Source: Candidatus Woesearchaeota archaeon CG10_big_fil_rev_8_21_14_0_10_44_13 (GTDB taxonomy: Archaea > Nanobdellota > Nanobdellia > Woesearchaeales > UBA12501). Taken from it: DNA of 64,000 nt. The stretch spans positions 9,943 to 73,942 of the forward strand of contig PCXZ01000023.1 of assembly GCA_002762985.1 (NCBI GenBank), given 5' to 3'. Below the pieces are notes generated by a model, which was not told where the DNA came from, searched no databases, and saw only the letters and a list, made by a program, of their open reading frames with translations. Both the position numbers and the translations under genes were made by a program. This document shows, in pieces, positions 1 through 10,541 of the stretch (positions within the stretch are counted from its first letter, which is position 1; each line of letters starts with the position of its first letter).

Positions 1-628
1 AGTTTTTATTATTTTTATTTAACATCTCTTTCTCTATAATCTTTTTGAATTCCCTGACATTAGAAAATAAAAATCCCCTTATGCCTGCTTTTTTTGCAGA
101 TTCCACATTCTCTTTCTTGTCATCAAAGAACAAAACCTCATTTGGATTGACTTTCAGCGTTTTGAGGCATTTTTTAAAAAATTCCGGGTTTTTTTTGTAT
201 GTCTTTGCCTTTTCTGAAATGAATATGCTGTCAAACAGTCTTATTGAATCCAGGTTTTTCCTTTGCCACCTTAGATCTTTGCTGCTGGTGTTTTCTGCCA
301 GTGCCAGTCGGACATCACTCTTCTGTTTTATCTTTTTCAGGAGCAAAACAACTTCATGATTGTCTTTGTAAACACCATCCAGGGTCCCAGCCATTCTTTT
401 ATAAGGCAGTTTTTTCCCAGATTTTCTGCATAATCTTTCGTGCAGATCCCTGGAGGTTATTTTTCCCTGTTCATACAGGCTATAAAGGCCGTTCTGCCCA
501 TAAAGCCCCCTTGCAAACCTCTCCTTAACACCATAAATCCTGCAAATATTACTTATCTGGGCATCCTCTATCCATCTTCCTGTTACACCGCCGTAATCCA
601 GCATCAATACTTTTATCATTCCTATCAT
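1..628 (-). CDS. HAD-superfamily hydrolase, 3' end truncated by window start
   Basis: Own reverse-strand translation, open to the window edge: MIGMIKVLMLDYGGVTGRWIED...NPNEVLFFDDKKENVESAKKAGIRGFLF. HAD motif I-like DYGGV and late FFDDKKENVESAKKAG motif. The ATG overlaps the previous gene's TGA (ATGA at 625-628). Not in the supplied ORF track because it has no stop inside the window. Confidence 0.8.
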   Translation of the reverse strand, partial: MIGMIKVLMLDYGGVTGRWIEDAQISNICRIYGVKERFARGLYGQNGLYSLYEQGKITSRDLHERLCRKSGKKLPYKRMAGTLDGVYKDNHEVVLLLKKIKQKSDVRLALAENTSSKDLRWQRKNLDSIRLFDSIFISEKAKTYKKNPEFFKKCLKTLKVNPNEVLFFDDKKENVESAKKAGIRGFLFSNVREFKKIIEKEMLNKNNKN

Positions 629-2169
629 TCCTGACCGCCGCTTTTCGCCTTTTCAAGTATCCTCACAACACCATGATTCGCATTTACCTCTATATAATCG
701 CCATCCTTTAATACCTTTGTGGCGATCCCGGTTCCGATGATGCATGGTATCTTAAGCTCCCTGCTGACAATCGCAGCATGGCAAGTTACGCCTCCTTCAT
801 CCGTCACTATCGCAGCAGCCTTTTTCATCGCAGGCACATAATCGGGCAGTGTCATGCTTGCAACAAGGATGTCGCCTTTCCCGATTTTCTTTATCGCATC
901 CTGGGATGAGAAGCACACCTTTGCCTTGCCTATCTCCTTGCCGGGCGATGCAATCGTTCCTGTGAAGTTTGTTATCCCCTCGAATGCTGATAAGAGCTCC
1001 TCCCCTCTTCTTTCTGCCGCTTTCTTGCCTGTATGCTGCTCTATCCCTTTTTTTTCAACAAGCATGAAGAAGGACTTTCTCCTTTCATCCGCCTTGTTCT
1101 TATCAATACCTTCGCCTTCAAACACCTTTTTTATCTCATCCGGCCAGCACCAGGCAAGATCCCCGGGATCATGGCCTTTTCTTTTTCCGATCTCACCAAG
1201 GATGATGTTCAGGGCTTCTGTCGTCTTCATCTGGGCCTCTTTCCTGTAATCATGGAAAACAGCATAATTCTCAAATATATCTATGTAAGTATCCATCTCA
1301 TCATCAAATTTAAGGTCTTTTCCCAGGATCTTCTTTCTTGTTTCTGCTTCCTCTGCTGAATTCTTCAGTCTTATGGCCTCTCTGTCAATATCCTCTCCTT
1401 TTTTTATTATCTCCTTTATCTCGCTGACCACACCCTCAAATGTCTTTCTGTTTCTTTGGGACCATGTGAGTTCAATCCACCAAAACCTGCTTAGCAGGGC
1501 CTTTATCTTTTCCCTTACCTCTTTTTTCGTCTCAAACGAATCCTCTGCGCCGTTCTTTTTTATGAACGAACATACCCCATAAAGTTCAATGTCAAATTCC
1601 GTCATGTAAGATGTATAATTCGGCGTAAGGATGACGCCAAGGGCATTGTTGAAATCCTTTGGTGTAAAACCCTTCCTGTTTTTCTCCATCAGCACACTGA
1701 GCTTGTCTTTTATCTTTTTCTCAAGGACGATGTCTATCGCGTCTATGTCGAATGACAGCCCATGGTATATCATAGTCTCTTTGTGGAATCCTGCATATTC
1801 CTGGGAAAGTTCACTGTCTTTGAGCCCGCCTAATCCTGACCTGATTATCTTTTCCGCATGGTTTATGATGTTGATAAAACATTCCTTGTGCTTTTTGAAG
1901 TGGGATCTCCTGTTTTTTCCATCCTTCAGCCAGCTGATAAGAAATTCCCCTATAACATGAATATCCTTTTCCCAGTTGCACCACCATGTCCTTTGGGCAT
2001 CATTAGCCACAAGAATCCTTGTAAATGGTGATCCTATCATTTTTCCTGACTCGTTGACCACGCCCATCGCAATAGTCGATGCCGTATGGAGAGGTATCAC
2101 TTCCCTTACATACTCAAGCCATATGCCTTTTTTGTCTTTCATCTCTTCACTTTCACGGATTTTTGTCAT
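625..2169 (-). CDS. PEP-utiliser phosphohistidine (swivelling) domain protein, ATP-grasp-less; paralog 1
   Basis: C-terminal [55 protein letters not shown] matches the PEP-utilizers mobile domain; ~380 aa helical N-terminal region; no ATP-grasp visible. Confidence 0.85.
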   Translation of the reverse strand: MTKIRESEEMKDKKGIWLEYVREVIPLHTASTIAMGVVNESGKMIGSPFTRILVANDAQRTWWCNWEKDIHVIGEFLISWLKDGKNRRSHFKKHKECFINIINHAEKIIRSGLGGLKDSELSQEYAGFHKETMIYHGLSFDIDAIDIVLEKKIKDKLSVLMEKNRKGFTPKDFNNALGVILTPNYTSYMTEFDIELYGVCSFIKKNGAEDSFETKKEVREKIKALLSRFWWIELTWSQRNRKTFEGVVSEIKEIIKKGEDIDREAIRLKNSAEEAETRKKILGKDLKFDDEMDTYIDIFENYAVFHDYRKEAQMKTTEALNIILGEIGKRKGHDPGDLAWCWPDEIKKVFEGEGIDKNKADERRKSFFMLVEKKGIEQHTGKKAAERRGEELLSAFEGITNFTGTIASPGKEIGKAKVCFSSQDAIKKIGKGDILVASMTLPDYVPAMKKAAAIVTDEGGVTCHAAIVSRELKIPCIIGTGIATKVLKDGDYIEVNANHGVVRILEKAKSGGQE

Positions 2170-3623
2170 CCTTTCCCGCCGCTTTTCGCCTTCTCAAGTA
2201 TTATTATCAGGCCATGGTTGCCTTTTATCTCGACAAGATCACCATCATGGAGTATTTTGGTCGCAATCTTCGTACCGATTATGCATGGTATCCCAAGCTC
2301 CCTGCTCACAATGGCTGCATGGCATGTTATGCCACCTTCATCTGTTATTATGGCTACTGCTTTCTTCATCGCCAGGACATATTCCGGGCGCGTCATCGAT
2401 GCGACAAGCACATTGCCTTCCTTGAACTGGCTTATCGACTCAAGGTTCGTGCATATCTGCACCCTGCCGATCGCAGTGCCTGATGACGCAGTCATGCCGT
2501 TTATCTCCCTTATATCAGATTCTTTTGTCCTGTTGAATCTTGCTGCAAAATCCATGTAATAATCCCCTGTCGCGACAGTCGATGTGTCTGCTGTCTGCAG
2601 ATAAAGGCCCCCTTTCATCCTCTCTTCCAGCATCTTCACATACTTTTTGGATTTCATGTTTTCTATGCTTATCTCAGGAGGTATTGCATTCTTCAGGAGG
2701 TCATGCCTTATGCCGAACCTCAGGCCCAATGCCTCAAGCATCCTGTCTATATGCTCTATGGCTATAAGTATGTTCTTTTTCCTCTCATCCTGCCAGTGTA
2801 TCAGGAATTCTGTGGCTTTTATCTTCACAATGAGGCCCTTTTCAAGGCCGAGCTCTTTTATTGCCCTATTCTTGTCGTCTAAGATCTTCCTGAAATCGGT
2901 CTTATTGTTCTTCAGCGTCTTTATGGAATCAGTGATGTCTTCTCTTGTCATCGCCTGTCTTCCCGTATAGTTGTTCCTTATCCAGAAGAACTTTTTTATG
3001 TGCTGCTGTATGAGCTTTTCCCTCTTTTTCTCGTCCTTCTCCTTTGATATGAGCCAGAGATGCTCCTCTTCCTCATTCACGAATGATTTTTTCACAGGGG
3101 ACATGAGCAGTGTGAATATGTTGTTCAGGCCTTTCTCATCCTTCACGTACCTTTTCAGCTCTTCCTTTATCTTGACATCAGTCTTCAGGGCGAATGGCTC
3201 TATCACATGGCCTATGCCTACTGCTATGGAAAGCCCCTCTGAGACATATTTGGCAAGCTTCACAAGTTCATAGTCATTCAATCCCTCAACCCTCTTTTTA
3301 TCCATCTTCGAGTAAAACCTGAGATATCTTTTCATCTGGGCATCGTATCTCCTCTTCAGCTTCTGGAAGTATTTTGGGTCTTTCTCCACTTTCTTCTCTA
3401 TTATGCCCCCAAGCCTTACAAGATCTTCCTCAAAATAATTCATGCTCCCGTACCCGTCTTTGAACACATAGAGGTATTTTGTGTATCCGAACCCCACAAA
3501 TCTCTTCATGTAGAAGCCGCTGGTGGCAGCAGCGCTTATGAAGAAAGGATATATGGGGCAGCTCTGCGCGTACCACTTCTGCCCGAGGCATTCATCAAGC
3601 ATTTTCTTTTCATTGTCATTCAT
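2166..3623 (-). CDS. PEP-utiliser phosphohistidine domain protein, ATP-grasp-less; paralog 2
   Basis: C-terminal [50 protein letters not shown]; 4-nt ATGA overlap with downstream gene. Confidence 0.85.
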   Translation of the reverse strand: MNDNEKKMLDECLGQKWYAQSCPIYPFFISAAATSGFYMKRFVGFGYTKYLYVFKDGYGSMNYFEEDLVRLGGIIEKKVEKDPKYFQKLKRRYDAQMKRYLRFYSKMDKKRVEGLNDYELVKLAKYVSEGLSIAVGIGHVIEPFALKTDVKIKEELKRYVKDEKGLNNIFTLLMSPVKKSFVNEEEEHLWLISKEKDEKKREKLIQQHIKKFFWIRNNYTGRQAMTREDITDSIKTLKNNKTDFRKILDDKNRAIKELGLEKGLIVKIKATEFLIHWQDERKKNILIAIEHIDRMLEALGLRFGIRHDLLKNAIPPEISIENMKSKKYVKMLEERMKGGLYLQTADTSTVATGDYYMDFAARFNRTKESDIREINGMTASSGTAIGRVQICTNLESISQFKEGNVLVASMTRPEYVLAMKKAVAIITDEGGITCHAAIVSRELGIPCIIGTKIATKILHDGDLVEIKGNHGLIIILEKAKSGGKG

Positions 3624-4984
3624 TTTACCAGCCTTACCATTCCATTATCAGCATCCACTTCTATAATATCCCCGTCTTTCAATGACTTCGTGCCTATTCT
3701 TGTGCCTATTATGCACGGCTTGCCCATCTCCCTCGCAACTATTGCCGCATGCGATGTCAGGCCGCCCTCGTCTGTCACAAAAGCAGCCGCCTTATCCATT
3801 GCAGCTATATAATTGGGGTGGGTTGTGACACCTATGATTATATCGCCCTTTTGGATTTTGCCAAGGTCATTGTTGCCTTTTACTATCTTTGCAGTGCCTG
3901 TCACTTTACCTTTATTTGCAATAACCCCATGGATGATATCCTTTTTTGTCTCTTTTTTAATTTCAATGCCCAGTTTTTTAATGATATTATCAATATCTTT
4001 GCCGCTTGCGCACATGAGCTTCTTGCCCTTGAACCATAGCACAAATCCTTTCTTCCTCTCCTGGATCTTCTGCATATCTGGCTTTGAGTTTCCATGCAGG
4101 GCAGCAACAATCTCTTCTTTCAGCATATAGCCCATATCTTCCCTGTCAAGCCCGATCCTTCCTGATATTTCCTCAAAGAAACCAAGAAGGTTATAAATCC
4201 CTTTTCTCCTGTAATCATCTCTAAGGTCCCTGACGTATACGGCAAGGTTGGCCTTTCTTATGATATCTTCCTCTCCTTTTGTCAGTTTCAGCATTTTTGG
4301 GATCTCATCGAGGCTGTATTTTGGCTCAGGATCCTTTTTGAAATCTTTTATTGTATCCATGAACTCATCCCTTGTCCAGGGATTGCTGCCAACATCTATG
4401 CAGGGCACCCACTTATATTCTTCATAGACCTTGCTGATATCTTTTGCATTGAGGACGTCCTCTTTCATTTTTATGACAGATACTTTCCTTAAGGGCGTGA
4501 ATACTGTCTTGAGCACTTCTTCCTGCTCTTTTCTGTTTTTAACTTTTTTCAGTATAAGCTCATTGGCCATTTCTGTTGCGAGGTCCGACATAAGGAAGAT
4601 TGCATATTGCGCATGGCCGTGCCTCACTCTCGAGACCCAGTATTCCTCAAAAACCCCAAGAAGCTCTTTGTTGCTGAGCCGCTTGAGATCCTTTTTTGCT
4701 ATCTCCTTTGCCAATTCCAGGAATCCAAGGCCTAAATCATCTCCAAACTTCTCAAGAAGACTGAATGACTTAAAGTCTTTCATATACCTCCTTACCAGGC
4801 CTTCCTCCAGCCTGTTCTGCGCATCTTCATCTATGTAATATACCTCTCTCCCATTGTCAGGTATGAGCGCGACATCATATGTTGTTGTTGGACTGATATC
4901 CCTGACAAGATCGCCAATGAAATAGATGCAGATTTCACAGTAATGCAGGGCATATTCACGGGCCCACGTCCTTAGCATGGTCAT
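3620..4984 (-). CDS. PEP-utiliser phosphohistidine domain protein, ATP-grasp-less; paralog 3
   Basis: C-terminal [56 protein letters not shown]; 4-nt overlaps on both sides. Confidence 0.85.
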   Translation of the reverse strand: MTMLRTWAREYALHYCEICIYFIGDLVRDISPTTTYDVALIPDNGREVYYIDEDAQNRLEEGLVRRYMKDFKSFSLLEKFGDDLGLGFLELAKEIAKKDLKRLSNKELLGVFEEYWVSRVRHGHAQYAIFLMSDLATEMANELILKKVKNRKEQEEVLKTVFTPLRKVSVIKMKEDVLNAKDISKVYEEYKWVPCIDVGSNPWTRDEFMDTIKDFKKDPEPKYSLDEIPKMLKLTKGEEDIIRKANLAVYVRDLRDDYRRKGIYNLLGFFEEISGRIGLDREDMGYMLKEEIVAALHGNSKPDMQKIQERKKGFVLWFKGKKLMCASGKDIDNIIKKLGIEIKKETKKDIIHGVIANKGKVTGTAKIVKGNNDLGKIQKGDIIIGVTTHPNYIAAMDKAAAFVTDEGGLTSHAAIVAREMGKPCIIGTRIGTKSLKDGDIIEVDADNGMVRLVK

Positions 4985-6411
4985 TTTATCTTCCTCACAA
5001 CGCCTTTGTCTGCATCAACCTCGATTATATCCCCATCCTTGAGCAAATGCGTCGCGATCTTAGTCCCTATTATGCATGGGATCTTCAATTCCCTCGACAC
5101 GATAGCCGCATGGCACGTTACACCGCCTTCATCAGTGACGATCGCAACAGCCTTCTTTATGGCAACGACAAACTCTGGCTTAGTCATGCTAGACACTATC
5201 ACATCGCCCTGCTCCATCTTTCCCATCTCTCTTGTCCCGTTGATTATCTTCACCCTGCCCCTGGCTTTTCCCAGTGAAGCGGCCATGCCTTTGAATTCGG
5301 TTATCCCTCCTGTGTCAACAGACAATTCCATCCTTATGATGTCCTCTGCCTCTTTCCCTGAATGGATCTCCCATACTTTCTTCCTGTTGTTTATGTATAA
5401 GACGCAGACTTCAAGAAGGTTGTCTGCATGGTCTTTGTCCATCCCCTTCCCTTGCTCAAGCTTATGTATATCCTCTGCGGAAAAAACAGAGAGCTGCTCT
5501 TTTGTGTAACCGTTCCTTTTCGCAATCTCTGCCCTGCAAGTATCCGCCGTATAGATCGTCCTCATGAACAGTTCCTTCCTGATGTCATGCAATGGGCCGA
5601 TCACATCCATGATCCCGAATAGCGCTTTTGTTTCATTGTCAATCGGCTTTTCCCCAACTATCTCCTTTTTCCTGCTGTTTATCCCGTTCTTGAAATCCTT
5701 AAGCTTTTTAAGCTCTTTATTGAGGCCTTTTTTACCCAATTCATCAAGCCTTTCCCGGAAATATGACAATGGGAGGTCTTTCCTTCCCATGTGGGCTGAT
5801 TGCAGCCACCTGTACCTATAAGCGTGTTTTTTCAGCAGTCCCTGCTGCTTTCCTTTCGGCTTAAGGCCTATGCATATCAATCCCTGCGTTTCCTTGTTGA
5901 TGAAGCTCGTATCAGCTATCGCAATCATGTCTGCGATCTCCTGGGCAGTATAACTCTGCTTAAGCAGCCTGCCCTCTACCATCTTTGGCATGACAAAATC
6001 CATAGGTTCGGCGAAGAACCCCCAGTCGAAATTATGTATGTAGAGATGATTTGATTTTTTGAATATGCTGAAAAGCTTCTTGCCGCTGATCTTCCGGAAA
6101 TCGTTCCTGTCGGATGCGTCAAGCTCTTTCACAGCCTTCTTGTAGAAATTCCTGTAGTCCCTGTCGAATTTCTGCCTGAATGCCCTGTTCTTGAATCTCT
6201 CGACAAGTGAATTGCCTACTTTCTCATTCTCTGATTCAAGGCAGCACCACCAGAACTTGTGGCCTTCCCTGACAGAGACAAGATGCTCATTGAAGCATAT
6301 GCCGCACATGTCTTTCATCGAGCCGCACAGTGATTTTGCGGCTTCTATGGCGATCCACACGACCGAATCAGCCTTGTCTATGTCCCATTTCATTTTATTA
6401 TCTTCACCCAT
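4981..6411 (-). CDS. PEP-utiliser phosphohistidine domain protein, ATP-grasp-less; paralog 4
   Basis: C-terminal [56 protein letters not shown]. Confidence 0.85.
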   Translation of the reverse strand: MGEDNKMKWDIDKADSVVWIAIEAAKSLCGSMKDMCGICFNEHLVSVREGHKFWWCCLESENEKVGNSLVERFKNRAFRQKFDRDYRNFYKKAVKELDASDRNDFRKISGKKLFSIFKKSNHLYIHNFDWGFFAEPMDFVMPKMVEGRLLKQSYTAQEIADMIAIADTSFINKETQGLICIGLKPKGKQQGLLKKHAYRYRWLQSAHMGRKDLPLSYFRERLDELGKKGLNKELKKLKDFKNGINSRKKEIVGEKPIDNETKALFGIMDVIGPLHDIRKELFMRTIYTADTCRAEIAKRNGYTKEQLSVFSAEDIHKLEQGKGMDKDHADNLLEVCVLYINNRKKVWEIHSGKEAEDIIRMELSVDTGGITEFKGMAASLGKARGRVKIINGTREMGKMEQGDVIVSSMTKPEFVVAIKKAVAIVTDEGGVTCHAAIVSRELKIPCIIGTKIATHLLKDGDIIEVDADKGVVRKIK

Positions 6412-7949
6412 CCATGATTCGCATTGACCTCTATGAGCTGGCCGTCCTTAAGAACTTTCGTGGCTATCTTGGTGCCTATGATGCATGGAATTCCTATCTC
6501 CCTTGAAACGATAGCAGCGTGGGAGGTTATGCCGCCTTCATCTGTCACTATTGCTGCTGCCCTTTTCATCGCAGGCACATAATCAGGCCTGGTCATGACA
6601 GCCACGAGTATATCCCCTTTCTCGACCTTGGCGATTTCGGTTGCGCTTTTCACTATCTTCACCTTTCCTGTTGCCTTGCCAGTACATGCTGTCAGGCCCC
6701 TGAAATCGTCTATGTCTGACAGGCTGGTCTCACCAAGGACAGCCTTTCTTACCTCATCAGCATCCTTTGAATGCAATGCCTCCATGCCCTCTTTCTCCCA
6801 GTAATAGACCCCATTCTTCCTTCTTGCCTTGAGGTCTGTTGCGTTAGGTGCACGCTCAAAAATCCTGCTCGTCTCCCTGCAAGTCATGTATTTCAGGTCC
6901 TCTATGTCAATCTTGACCCTTTTGGATATCTCTGCCAGTATGAGGCTGAAGTAATGAGTTATCCATAATGTCGATCTTTTCCTCTCATCCTGCCAGTATG
7001 TGAAATCCTCTGAGATCCTGATCATGGTTTTCAGGCCTTTGCCCAATTCTATCTGCTTCATCATTTCATCTTTCTTTTTCTTGTTCAGTGCGGGGGTACC
7101 CTTTATCTTGTCAAGATCCTTCTTCAAGCCGATGTCAAGCTCAAAAAGCCTTTTTATCTCTTCGATGAAATCACCAGCATCCAGCACATATGAGGATACA
7201 TAATTGTTCTTCACCCAGAAGAAATTCTTCTGGTGTTTCCCTAATGAGATGAGTGATTTAGCGTTCTTTATGAGGTCTTTGATTTTTTTTGGTTCGTTCC
7301 TGACAAAAATATTTTTCAGGCCTTCCTTCTCCATCTCAATAGCGACCTTGAGCAGGGAAACTTCTGCCTCATTTATGAATGACAGATGCACCGGCGCAGT
7401 CAATATAGAGAAGACATCTGCAAAACGCATCTTGTCCTTCAAGGCTGATTTTTCATATATCTCTTTTATCTCATCTGCGATCATCACATCTGTCCCAAGC
7501 GCAAATCCGTCTATAAGCGAGCTTGAGCTGTTCTTATTCAATATGATATCAGCGAATTCATCATGCACTTTTATCAGTTCCCTGTCATTGAGCTTGCCAA
7601 GGTCCATCTTCTCTATCTCGATGCATTTCTTATAAAACCTGTCCTGGTCAGGCTGCCATAGCTTGATGAACCTTGAGCTTATCTGCGGGTCTTTTTTCCC
7701 TGCCCTGATGACAGCAGCAGAAACTTTTTTTATGTCATCCATAAGGATATACCAGTCCGCCTTGCCGTTATCATAGAAGCAGTAATGGACAGTGAAATTC
7801 CCGCCAAGCTTTCTTTTTTCATGGACAGCGATCTCCCCTTCTGCTATGAAATGCATGAAGAACGGGCTCCCGTCAAATCTCTGGTGATACCATTCCTTGT
7901 TCAGCCAGTTATTGAGCTTTCTTTTCGCCAGGCCTTTTATGTATTCCAT
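6390..7949 (-). CDS. PEP-utiliser phosphohistidine domain protein, ATP-grasp-less; paralog 5
   Basis: C-terminal [50 protein letters not shown]; internal WQDERKRSTLW motif shared with paralogs; 22-nt overlap with paralog 4. Confidence 0.85.
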   Translation of the reverse strand: MEYIKGLAKRKLNNWLNKEWYHQRFDGSPFFMHFIAEGEIAVHEKRKLGGNFTVHYCFYDNGKADWYILMDDIKKVSAAVIRAGKKDPQISSRFIKLWQPDQDRFYKKCIEIEKMDLGKLNDRELIKVHDEFADIILNKNSSSSLIDGFALGTDVMIADEIKEIYEKSALKDKMRFADVFSILTAPVHLSFINEAEVSLLKVAIEMEKEGLKNIFVRNEPKKIKDLIKNAKSLISLGKHQKNFFWVKNNYVSSYVLDAGDFIEEIKRLFELDIGLKKDLDKIKGTPALNKKKKDEMMKQIELGKGLKTMIRISEDFTYWQDERKRSTLWITHYFSLILAEISKRVKIDIEDLKYMTCRETSRIFERAPNATDLKARRKNGVYYWEKEGMEALHSKDADEVRKAVLGETSLSDIDDFRGLTACTGKATGKVKIVKSATEIAKVEKGDILVAVMTRPDYVPAMKRAAAIVTDEGGITSHAAIVSREIGIPCIIGTKIATKVLKDGQLIEVNANHGWVKIIK

Positions 7950-7974
7950 CTTTTCACCTTTTGGTCCATATTTT

Positions 7975-9456
7975 TCATCGTTTTATTATCCTTATCACGC
8001 CTTCATTGGCATCAACTTCAATCATGCTGCCGTCCTTTATCGCCTGCGTCGCGATCTTAGTCCCTGTTATGCACGGGATTTTCAGCTCTCTTGATACGAT
8101 AGCAGCATGGCTTGTAAGGCCTCCCTGGTCTGTCACGATAGCGCTCGCTTTTTTCATCGCAACAACAAAGTCAGGGGCAGTCATTGTAGTGACGAGGATA
8201 TCCCCCTTCTTCATCCTTGGCAGTTCCCTTACGCTCAGCATCAGGCAGGCTTTGCCTTTTGCATAGCCCTTGTTCGCTATGATCCCTTCGACCTTGTTCA
8301 TGTCTGTTATTTCCACCTCAAAAAGCCAGTCATAAGCCTCTCCAGATTTTTTCCGGTCAAGGACATTGTATTTTCCGTTCTCATATTCAATGACGCATAC
8401 ATCCTTCCTTTGATTTATGATACTCTTGAATTCTTCCTGTTTTTCAAAAAGGACGAATATCTCCTCAGGCAGCAGGTATTTCATGTCCTGCATCCCTATG
8501 CCGACCCTCCTTCCGAGCTCTGCAATCAGGATGTCCAGGTAATGCATCCCTTTCAGGTTGTATTTTTTCCTCTCGTCCTGGAAAAGCATGAATTCATCGA
8601 TAATATCTGACAATTTCACCACATATCTGCTTAATTTAAGTTCTTTTATCATCTCTCCCTTCTTTTTAGCAGACTCTTTTACATGCTCTTGTATCTCTTT
8701 TATCTTATTATCCTCATCAATTCCCTCTTCAAGCCATTTTTTTATTATCCCTCCAAAATACTTCCAGCCAAGATACCTTGTTTCGTAATAATTGTTGAGT
8801 ATCCAGAAATATTCCTTTACATGCCCTGCAATCCTCCTGTCTTTCCTGAAATCATATTTCCCTTCCAGGATATCTTTCTTGTCCTTCCTGAGATCTTTGG
8901 TTATTTTCAGCAGATCGCTCTCTTCCCTTGCATAGAAAGACGGTTTTGTTGGGGCGCAGAGGATGACAAGTGCATCATTCAGTTTTTCCTGGGGGGTAAT
9001 CTTCTCAATCTCTTCCTTCAGCATCTTCTCTGCTCCGAAATTCACAGGCTCTGCGAGCATGCCTGGACCCCACATACCATAATATGCTTTTGTGAATCTT
9101 CTGAATAAATCCATTAGATCCTCATCAGAAAGCCCGGCCACATTTGTTTTTTCAATCTCTTCATGCACTTCTTCAAGCTCTTCTATCCTTTTTCTCCACA
9201 AAGCAAGGGTCTTTTTCCTGTCCTTCTCATCAAGAATAAGCTTTTTTACAAACTCTTTCCCGCTGTCAGTTAGCTCATTCATCTCATTGAACCAGGTCAT
9301 CTTGTCTTTCTTGAATGCAAGAGCCCCTTTAGGCCATGCAATGCCATAATCTGCCTTTATCTCCCTGACACCAGGCAATGCTGCATAATGGCTTGTCAAA
9401 GGAGCCCCATCATTAGGTCCCCATACAAAAAGATCCTTTGAGCTGAAGATTTTCAT
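7975..9456 (-). CDS. PEP-utiliser phosphohistidine domain protein, ATP-grasp-less; paralog 6
   Basis: C-terminal [50 protein letters not shown]; internal YFWILNNYY and FQDERKK motifs. Confidence 0.85.
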   Translation of the reverse strand: MKIFSSKDLFVWGPNDGAPLTSHYAALPGVREIKADYGIAWPKGALAFKKDKMTWFNEMNELTDSGKEFVKKLILDEKDRKKTLALWRKRIEELEEVHEEIEKTNVAGLSDEDLMDLFRRFTKAYYGMWGPGMLAEPVNFGAEKMLKEEIEKITPQEKLNDALVILCAPTKPSFYAREESDLLKITKDLRKDKKDILEGKYDFRKDRRIAGHVKEYFWILNNYYETRYLGWKYFGGIIKKWLEEGIDEDNKIKEIQEHVKESAKKKGEMIKELKLSRYVVKLSDIIDEFMLFQDERKKYNLKGMHYLDILIAELGRRVGIGMQDMKYLLPEEIFVLFEKQEEFKSIINQRKDVCVIEYENGKYNVLDRKKSGEAYDWLFEVEITDMNKVEGIIANKGYAKGKACLMLSVRELPRMKKGDILVTTMTAPDFVVAMKKASAIVTDQGGLTSHAAIVSRELKIPCITGTKIATQAIKDGSMIEVDANEGVIRIIKR

Positions 9457-9481
9457 ATTTTTCCCGCTTATCTTTCCCTGC

Positions 9482-10483
9482 CTATCCCTCTTCAGAGTTC
9501 GCCTCCATCGCAGCAGTTATCACAAGGTTCGTCACAAGGTCCTGCGGAGTGCTCCTGCCTAATATCATGACGGGCTTCCTTATCCCTGCAAGCAGGGTGA
9601 TCCCGAATACACTCTCAGAAAGCTTCATTATCAGGTGGCAGGCTATGTTTGATGCGACAAGGTTGGGGAATATGAGGACATTTGCGTCTCCCATCACCTT
9701 TGCTCCTGGGCATTTCCTTCCTGCGGCCTTTGGGTCCAGCGATGCGTCTGCCTGCATCTCTCCTTCAAAGACATAATTTAGCCTCTTATCCTGGGCGATC
9801 TTCGTTGCTTCCCTTGATTTAAGTATGACCGGCGCATCCCCTCCTGAGCCTTTTGTAGAGAAGGACAGGAACGAAACCTTCGGCTTGAATCCGAAAGCGT
9901 GCGCAACATCAGCAGCATTCACCCCTATCTGGGCAAGCTGCTCAGCATCAGGGTCTATGTTCAGGCTGCAGTCAGAGATGAACAATATCCTCTTGTTCTT
10001 CCTGTCATCGACAACAATCACCTCAGAAACAAGAGTTGCGTCTTTCTTTGTCTTTATTATCTGCAATGCAGGCCTCATAAGGTCAGCAGTTGGGCATATT
10101 GCGCTCCCCGCAAGGCCGTCTGCGTATCCGGTCTGCACAAGCATGCAGCCGAAGTAATTCACATCATCAAGAAGCTTTCCTGCCTGCTCTTCTGTAAGGC
10201 CTTTGGCTTTCCTAAGCTCATAAAGATCTTTTGCAAGCTTTTCCCTGAGCTTTGATGCCTTCGGGTCTATGATCTCTGCTTTTGTTATATTGACCTTGAA
10301 TTTCTTTGCCTCCTCTTTTATCTTCTTCTCGTCCCCTAAGAGGACAAGATCAGCATAGCCCTCTTTAAGCACATGATCTGCAGCCTTAAGGCATCTCTCA
10401 TCCCAGCCTTCTGCAATCACTATCTTCCTTCTCTTCAGCCTTGCCTTTTTCTTCACTATATCCAATATATCATTCATGTCCAT
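9482..10483 (-). CDS. pta: Phosphate acetyltransferase (phosphotransacetylase)
   Basis: [32 protein letters not shown]..., [77 protein letters not shown] are characteristic of Pta. Confidence 0.92.
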   Translation of the reverse strand: MDMNDILDIVKKKARLKRRKIVIAEGWDERCLKAADHVLKEGYADLVLLGDEKKIKEEAKKFKVNITKAEIIDPKASKLREKLAKDLYELRKAKGLTEEQAGKLLDDVNYFGCMLVQTGYADGLAGSAICPTADLMRPALQIIKTKKDATLVSEVIVVDDRKNKRILFISDCSLNIDPDAEQLAQIGVNAADVAHAFGFKPKVSFLSFSTKGSGGDAPVILKSREATKIAQDKRLNYVFEGEMQADASLDPKAAGRKCPGAKVMGDANVLIFPNLVASNIACHLIMKLSESVFGITLLAGIRKPVMILGRSTPQDLVTNLVITAAMEANSEEG

Positions 10484-10541
10484 TTTAGCACCTCTAAGCC
10501 CATATTAATCATATTATGGCACCATCAATGACCTTCTTATT

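Noticed and set aside
854-9349. Many plus-strand ORFs of 60-170 aa antisense to the swivel-domain array
   Set aside because: Low-complexity Ser/Phe/Pro-rich translations typical of antisense shadows of strongly coding minus-strand genes; no start signals or motifs.
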